A stretch of DNA of 64,000 bases, from NCBI GenBank assembly GCA_020634855.1, contig JACKAU010000007.1, forward strand, positions 62,001-126,000, given 5' to 3'. How positions within the stretch are numbered: position 1 is the stretch's first letter; each line of letters begins with the position of its first letter. The position numbers and the translations under genes are program-made. The stretch is from Anaerolineales bacterium. Its GTDB lineage: Bacteria > Chloroflexota > Anaerolineae > 4572-78 > J111. A model generated the notes under the pieces. It was given only the letters and a program-made list of their open reading frames with translations. It had not been told where the DNA came from and searched no databases. Shown one piece after another: positions 62,801-64,000 of this stretch.

Positions 62801-63358
62801 GATATTCCGGTTCTGGTTTGTAGCATTGCCAGCGACAAAAATCGCGGGTTCTCGTTGGGAGCGACAAATTATCTCATTAAACCCATTGTTGAAGATGAAT
62901 TAATTGAAGCGCTCAGCTACATCGACAACACAGATACTGAGGAAGTTAATGTCTTAATCGTAGATGACAAGGCCGACGATATCCTGCTTACGCGCCGTAT
63001 GTTGGAGGCCCAAGGTAATTACAATATTAATGAAGCCTACAACGGCAAAGAAGGCTTGGACCTTATAAACCGACAAAAGCCGGACCTGATTATTCTGGAC
63101 CTTAACATGCCGGAGATGGATGGCTTTACGATGATTGAGGAACTCAAAGCTAACGAAACCACTCGCTCGATTCCGATTATTATCGTCAGTGGCGAACATT
63201 TAACAGCCAAACAGCGGGACAAACTTACCGACCAGGTGGAAGTCCTGTTGCAAAAAAGCAATCTTACCGAAAATGAACTACTGGAAGATGTCAGCCAGGC
63301 GCTCGCTCGACTTCGCCAGGAAGAAAAGAAACGACCCCGATCAGATAACATACCCTAA
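53867..63358 (+). CDS. Giant hybrid histidine kinase: 4 PAS, about 12 GAF, HisKA-HATPase, two receivers
   Basis: A 3163-residue cytoplasmic protein with no membrane helix. PAS1-4 lie near 71-180, 188-305, 317-430 and 443-560, the later ones ending in DITERK-like linkers. GAF domains follow from about 568 to 2645 in roughly 165-residue steps; the tenth (about 2145-2300) is divergent and carries a long polar insertion. HisKA has His2667 in MSHELRTPLNS, HATPase has NLVSNACKFT, DTGIGIP and GTGLGLP (about 2765-2885). REC1 (about 2905-3020, D2956) and REC2 (about 3025-3140, D3078) complete a hybrid kinase. REC2's usual Lys region reads LLQKSN. It needs an Hpt or another receiver to pass phosphate on; no Hpt domain is visible in the window. 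It overlaps the kinase-less GAF protein by 4 nt. Confidence 0.94.
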   Translation: MIDQMLAQLRANLEQLNTTFPDLNNNDLWPRIWQDLETLSQNLTDQPTSDRDQLVPAAADPGYVTARILLEHANSIILRLDTAGRVTYLNEFAQKFFGYTAAEIIGQDAVGTIVRPTDDELLRQIVTHPDDYARNENENMRKSGECVWVAWSNKPILDEHGQLKEVLCIGNDITDLRQTELELLYQKELLSRIIDALPVGIFAKDVQADYRFTVWNKKSEEIFEIKRENILGRNDYDFFSVTEANNFHYIDEAVMAAGEVVDIPQEEITTNRGDILAHTIKVPLYDSAGSPQTLLGILEDITVSSKIKVDLQESQERLAEAHQIAKLGTWAWDLINNKVIWDDRTREIFGVQPTTEINFELFTMLLHPNDQERVLKTIQETLESDSDKYEIEHRLIHENGDIRHIHTTGRIKRLEDGRPDEMVGVTQDITERKEAEQALLQAEEKYRSIYENAVEGIFQTAVDGYYISANPALARIYGYSSPSELLKKLTNIKNQLYVDPVRRDEFIETVKIKGYISEFESKVYRQDGQIIWISENARAVYNTNGDLAYFEGTVTDITKRKQAEQEILQRNAELAAINRVATAITSATQPKDSFRAVAQEMLQLFGACRSGIAMLTEDKQALQVVSDFGIDQAIKAEGDLIPLKNNYSSSYVIETGRSIVINEAQSNPQTAAIHELMKRMRIECMLIVPLITHGQVIGTLGVAFDQPGRTFEPHDVKLAETIAQQIAGALENAQLLEQTRAGLIEQQKAEEGLLQALQKTESLYRIGDAMATASDERVIFETVLGEYLRLLGVNWGKLALRNRSRDTNEIRALYLNGQPAQLDGAVSVSTELFQHLVEEPKPLVIGNAFSHPLTQDNRMLREMMQAKSMLYLPIVLRSQTIGIIAAGSDQENRDFSSSDIELGQVIADQLAIWLDNRRLLAEAQYRSDRLQTAAEVSRAASSILDVGDLITTSVNLIQNQFGFYYVGLFLVDEAGEWAVLHAGTGEAGRTQLRQNHKLKIGEESMIGWSVHHRQARIALDVGQEAVRFKNPVLPDTRSEMALPLISREEVIGALTVQSTERGAFSAEDITLLQTMADQLANAITNAHLFERAAQARREAETRLRETIALQRLGQSLSGTLNINEIFSLFFETCIREIGFDYIMLSMVDSEQQRVKAVSGVGISDNNIKRANHPLDDKDIMADIIRTGKTEIITGWDERYDRAMYDAEGHAEWMRVFTPITLRQENVGLVEAGFKSPTTAIEDAHLRLLKAFITQMTLALDNTQLFRQTQEALAGAQQLFKISSSLVESVSVEDIFNIVLDNVKIYGVDRVSISLLDKSNDGQIESVTIVSTWDRDASRNIPVGATFSAGDYELVQSFAQPPFTPLISQDLRQPEQDERMDEKFRLFALNELQTITLFSAPMFLGTEYKGVLSIYTRRPHHYSEQEQRIYQTLADQAIIALENHRLLEKTKTERDRAALLYQLGQRLSSATSVEAVQHIILEFTERMGATHAEIFITDGGAFMSMATSIEDRQNVPLADLVRLALLEGPEALALDRGERMTLTRLDQEPWLLDDIAGMPVVNTITCVPFYSQRSTLHGVLTFLHPQTNGFTDDQLATFDSLAIQTAATLENVWLLEQTNQVLKETELLYKASRRFNTAQFIEDLLSVLVDSFADTTDTHCMCMALVTGMDEAGAPNALKVIAKWDRDSQEILSTGMLMRPNEFAFIQNLRHDAPFEVSFDNLDATTQASVNVFCSGHRAILAVPLAVGRNWLGELLLGSQNHRYELKPNVINQITSLAGQAAVVIQNLQLVAETQQNLYNSEILSTLGQQLLKAETMGAIYDLAISAIAATEPDRGVSIFMYNQVENSIDLELVALWDNPRREWPSIPVGSHLSTTELGLSPLVKTGQTVISNNANEDDRFSPMLKQLLAVMKIKTMVAVPIWLNKNVEGFILIGNQAETGFSPDMIRLYEDIARETSGALENRRLLDETRHRARQLQTAAEVSQAATANLDLEGLLFEAVDLIKHRFDFYHVSIFLTDEYGKHAVVKASTGEIGQKMLAMKHKLEVGGKSIVGTATATGEPCIALDVGNNAVHFNNPLVPNTRSEMALPLAAQGRIIGALDVQSTKRNAYDQSDITILQSMANQLANAIQAAQAVQDLNQALEEVNKMHRHYIENQWTTYIREQRATTNYRLTDRGITIEKDTEPLPGVDRALAEKKPIVIPMTRSTESDSQSQPPDQRPANGKGSEDSSKWTRPLPEKTSTLVAPLTLKGHAVLGTIDFELPKSTLDAIWEDDTLQIIEAVTSQAAQAIESARLFEQTQIAREEAEVLYQVGRFLVATEDEHEMFNTVLNKMLTTLGLKQGGILLFEENFEYGKLHALFESGKPIMKPRLRIPIKDNPSYQHLIATKQPIAIEDVATDPLVATVREINIPRGIVSLLLAPIIINDQVVGAIGADSVGKRHVFTESEVNLAMAMADQLSIALQNRRLIEETKRRAVLLQTSADVGRVATSILDPSTMVNQAVDLIKERFGFYHVQIFLVDEGEQYAVLHKSTGEAGQRLLDMNYKVAIGSQSVIGQVTDQRKPIVTRSTDFDSKKMVVYQRNELLPETQAELAIPLQVGGRMIGVLDVQSTSPQAFSEEETSTLGVLAAQLAIAIENARAFKEQQETAERLKEIDKLKTQFLANMSHELRTPLNSIIGFSRVILKGIDGPLTELQKTDLTSIHNSGQHLLGLINNILDLSKIEAGKMELNFEQTEIEPIIKTVMSTAVALVKDKPVTLKQEIPENLPSIWADPTRIRQVVLNLVSNACKFTEEGTVTTRVTIDHDRVIFSVTDTGIGIPTTKLSTIFEEFTQVDASTTRKAGGTGLGLPISRHFVEMHQGKIWVNSIPGKGSTFSFYIPIKPAEATLTDSDNPALLTAPDEPPTEKLVAVIDDDPGVIALYKRFLQKQQYHVLGLDHNRDVVTQISELSPFAVLLDVILPEKDGWNVLKELKENAHTKDIPVLVCSIASDKNRGFSLGATNYLIKPIVEDELIEALSYIDNTDTEEVNVLIVDDKADDILLTRRMLEAQGNYNINEAYNGKEGLDLINRQKPDLIILDLNMPEMDGFTMIEELKANETTRSIPIIIVSGEHLTAKQRDKLTDQVEVLLQKSNLTENELLEDVSQALARLRQEEKKRPRSDNIP

Positions 63359-63368
63359 AGAGTAGCTT

Positions 63369-64000
63369 GTGAAAAAAATTCTTTATCAGTGTACTCATTG
63401 CTCCTTCAAAGCCGAATATACCAATCTCATTGGCGCTTGCCCCAAATGTGGCGGCGAGTGGTTAGATCCCCTCTATGATTTGGAAGAGACAGCCGCCACT
63501 TGGCAATCAGATCTGTCTCAACGCGATCATACCATTTGGCGTTATTGGGAACTTTTACCCATTCGTGACCCCAAAAATATTGTTTCGCTGGGGGAGGGCT
63601 GGACGCCGCTGCTACAGATTGAAAATATGGGCGCGATGTTAGGTAATCGCCATATTTTTGTCAAAGATGAGCGGCAAGGGCCAACAGCCTCTTTCAAGGA
63701 TCGGCAGGCCTCGCTGGCAATTTCGGCGATGAAAGAAGCGGATATAAAAGAAGCGGTGGTGGCCTCCACCGGCAATGTGGCTATTTCTTACTCAGCCTAT
63801 TGCGCTCGATCCGGTATAAAATTATGGGCCTTTTTAGATAGCGACGTTCCCCACGAAAAAATGCGTGAAGTAACCCTGTACGGTACGGAAGTGATCAAAG
63901 TATCGAGCAACTACGACACCACCAAGCAAATTGCCGCTAAGTTTGCCGATTACCGAAACCTGTTTCTTGATAAAGGTATCAAATCGCTCATTGCCAGAGA
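63369..64000 (+). CDS. thrC: Threonine synthase-like PLP enzyme (5' part, cut by window edge)
   Basis: The first 210 residues are in the window, starting at GTG 63369, with a weak AAAGAG site upstream and 10 nt after the giant kinase stop. The N-terminus is a small zinc-binding region with two CxxC pairs (CTHC and CPKC). The PLP domain follows: SLGEGWTPL, the Schiff-base Lys in TASFKDRQAS, and the phosphate loop STGNVAIS (threonine synthases usually have S-x-GN). It would convert O-phosphohomoserine to threonine; a related threonine dehydratase or cysteate synthase cannot be excluded on the part seen. It is not functionally related to the upstream signalling genes. Confidence 0.88.
   Translation, partial: MKKILYQCTHCSFKAEYTNLIGACPKCGGEWLDPLYDLEETAATWQSDLSQRDHTIWRYWELLPIRDPKNIVSLGEGWTPLLQIENMGAMLGNRHIFVKDERQGPTASFKDRQASLAISAMKEADIKEAVVASTGNVAISYSAYCARSGIKLWAFLDSDVPHEKMREVTLYGTEVIKVSSNYDTTKQIAAKFADYRNLFLDKGIKSLIAR

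Noticed and set aside
1..64000. CRISPR arrays, tRNA or rRNA genes, prophage or insertion sequences
   Set aside because: I looked for spaced direct repeats, cloverleaf patterns and transposase or integrase motifs and found none; small or degenerate ones could escape reading by eye.

Overview
This looks like a chromosomal segment of an uncultured Gram-positive-type (monoderm) bacterium, most probably a member of Chloroflexota close to Anaerolineae. That is inference from content: a Ser/Thr kinase with an extracellular sensor, USP proteins, very large PAS/GAF histidine kinases, a Calx-beta surface protein, an LPVTG-terminated surface protein and Pro/Thr-rich linkers. No rRNA, tRNA, CRISPR array, IS element, phage gene or origin was seen.

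Layout. 310-2699 (minus): membrane Ser/Thr kinase followed by a universal stress protein. 3110-4780 (plus): zinc-ribbon coiled-coil protein and a LysM-amidase. 5284-8603: pta-ackA behind a clear sigma-70-type promoter, closed by a 22-bp inverted repeat. 8801-10675 (minus): a thioredoxin-like NHL-repeat protein whose reading frame is interrupted by one TGA exactly where the family has the first Cys of its CxxC motif. The TGA is followed 25 nt later by a small perfect hairpin, so I read it as a selenocysteine gene. This is the main finding; any caller that stops at TGA loses the redox motif.

10960-21724 (plus): a ten-gene operon headed by a metallophosphoesterase and then carrying most of the anaerobic (early-cobalt) corrin-ring pathway: cbiX, cbiC, cbiD, cbiET, cbiL, cbiF-cbiG fusion, cbiH-precorrin-2 dehydrogenase fusion, and cobA/SUMT. 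Its promoter is followed at once by an intrinsic-terminator hairpin in the leader. A (GGTT)9 microsatellite lies inside the operon. Precorrin-6A reductase (cbiJ/cobK) and the late amidation and nucleotide-loop genes are absent here.

21970-24384: a stand-alone MacB/FtsX-type ABC permease. 24685-25603: CBS-pair protein and a second USP. 25776-33390 (minus): cell-surface locus with an LPVTG protein and a ~2089-residue protein of 12 Calx-beta repeats, 5 Ig-like repeats and a CARDB domain. 33975-63358: a signalling island interrupted by a membrane protein and an MFS exporter. It has a NarL-type kinase/regulator pair, a 58-residue membrane protein with a pseudo-receiver, two NtrB-like kinases with N-terminal receivers, an OmpR-type regulator, three single-domain receivers, a 1638-residue GAF/PAS protein with no kinase, and a 3163-residue hybrid kinase with 4 PAS, about 12 GAF and 2 receivers. 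The last eleven kilobases plus the receivers upstream are tightly packed and probably form one phosphorelay. The right edge cuts a threonine synthase-like gene.
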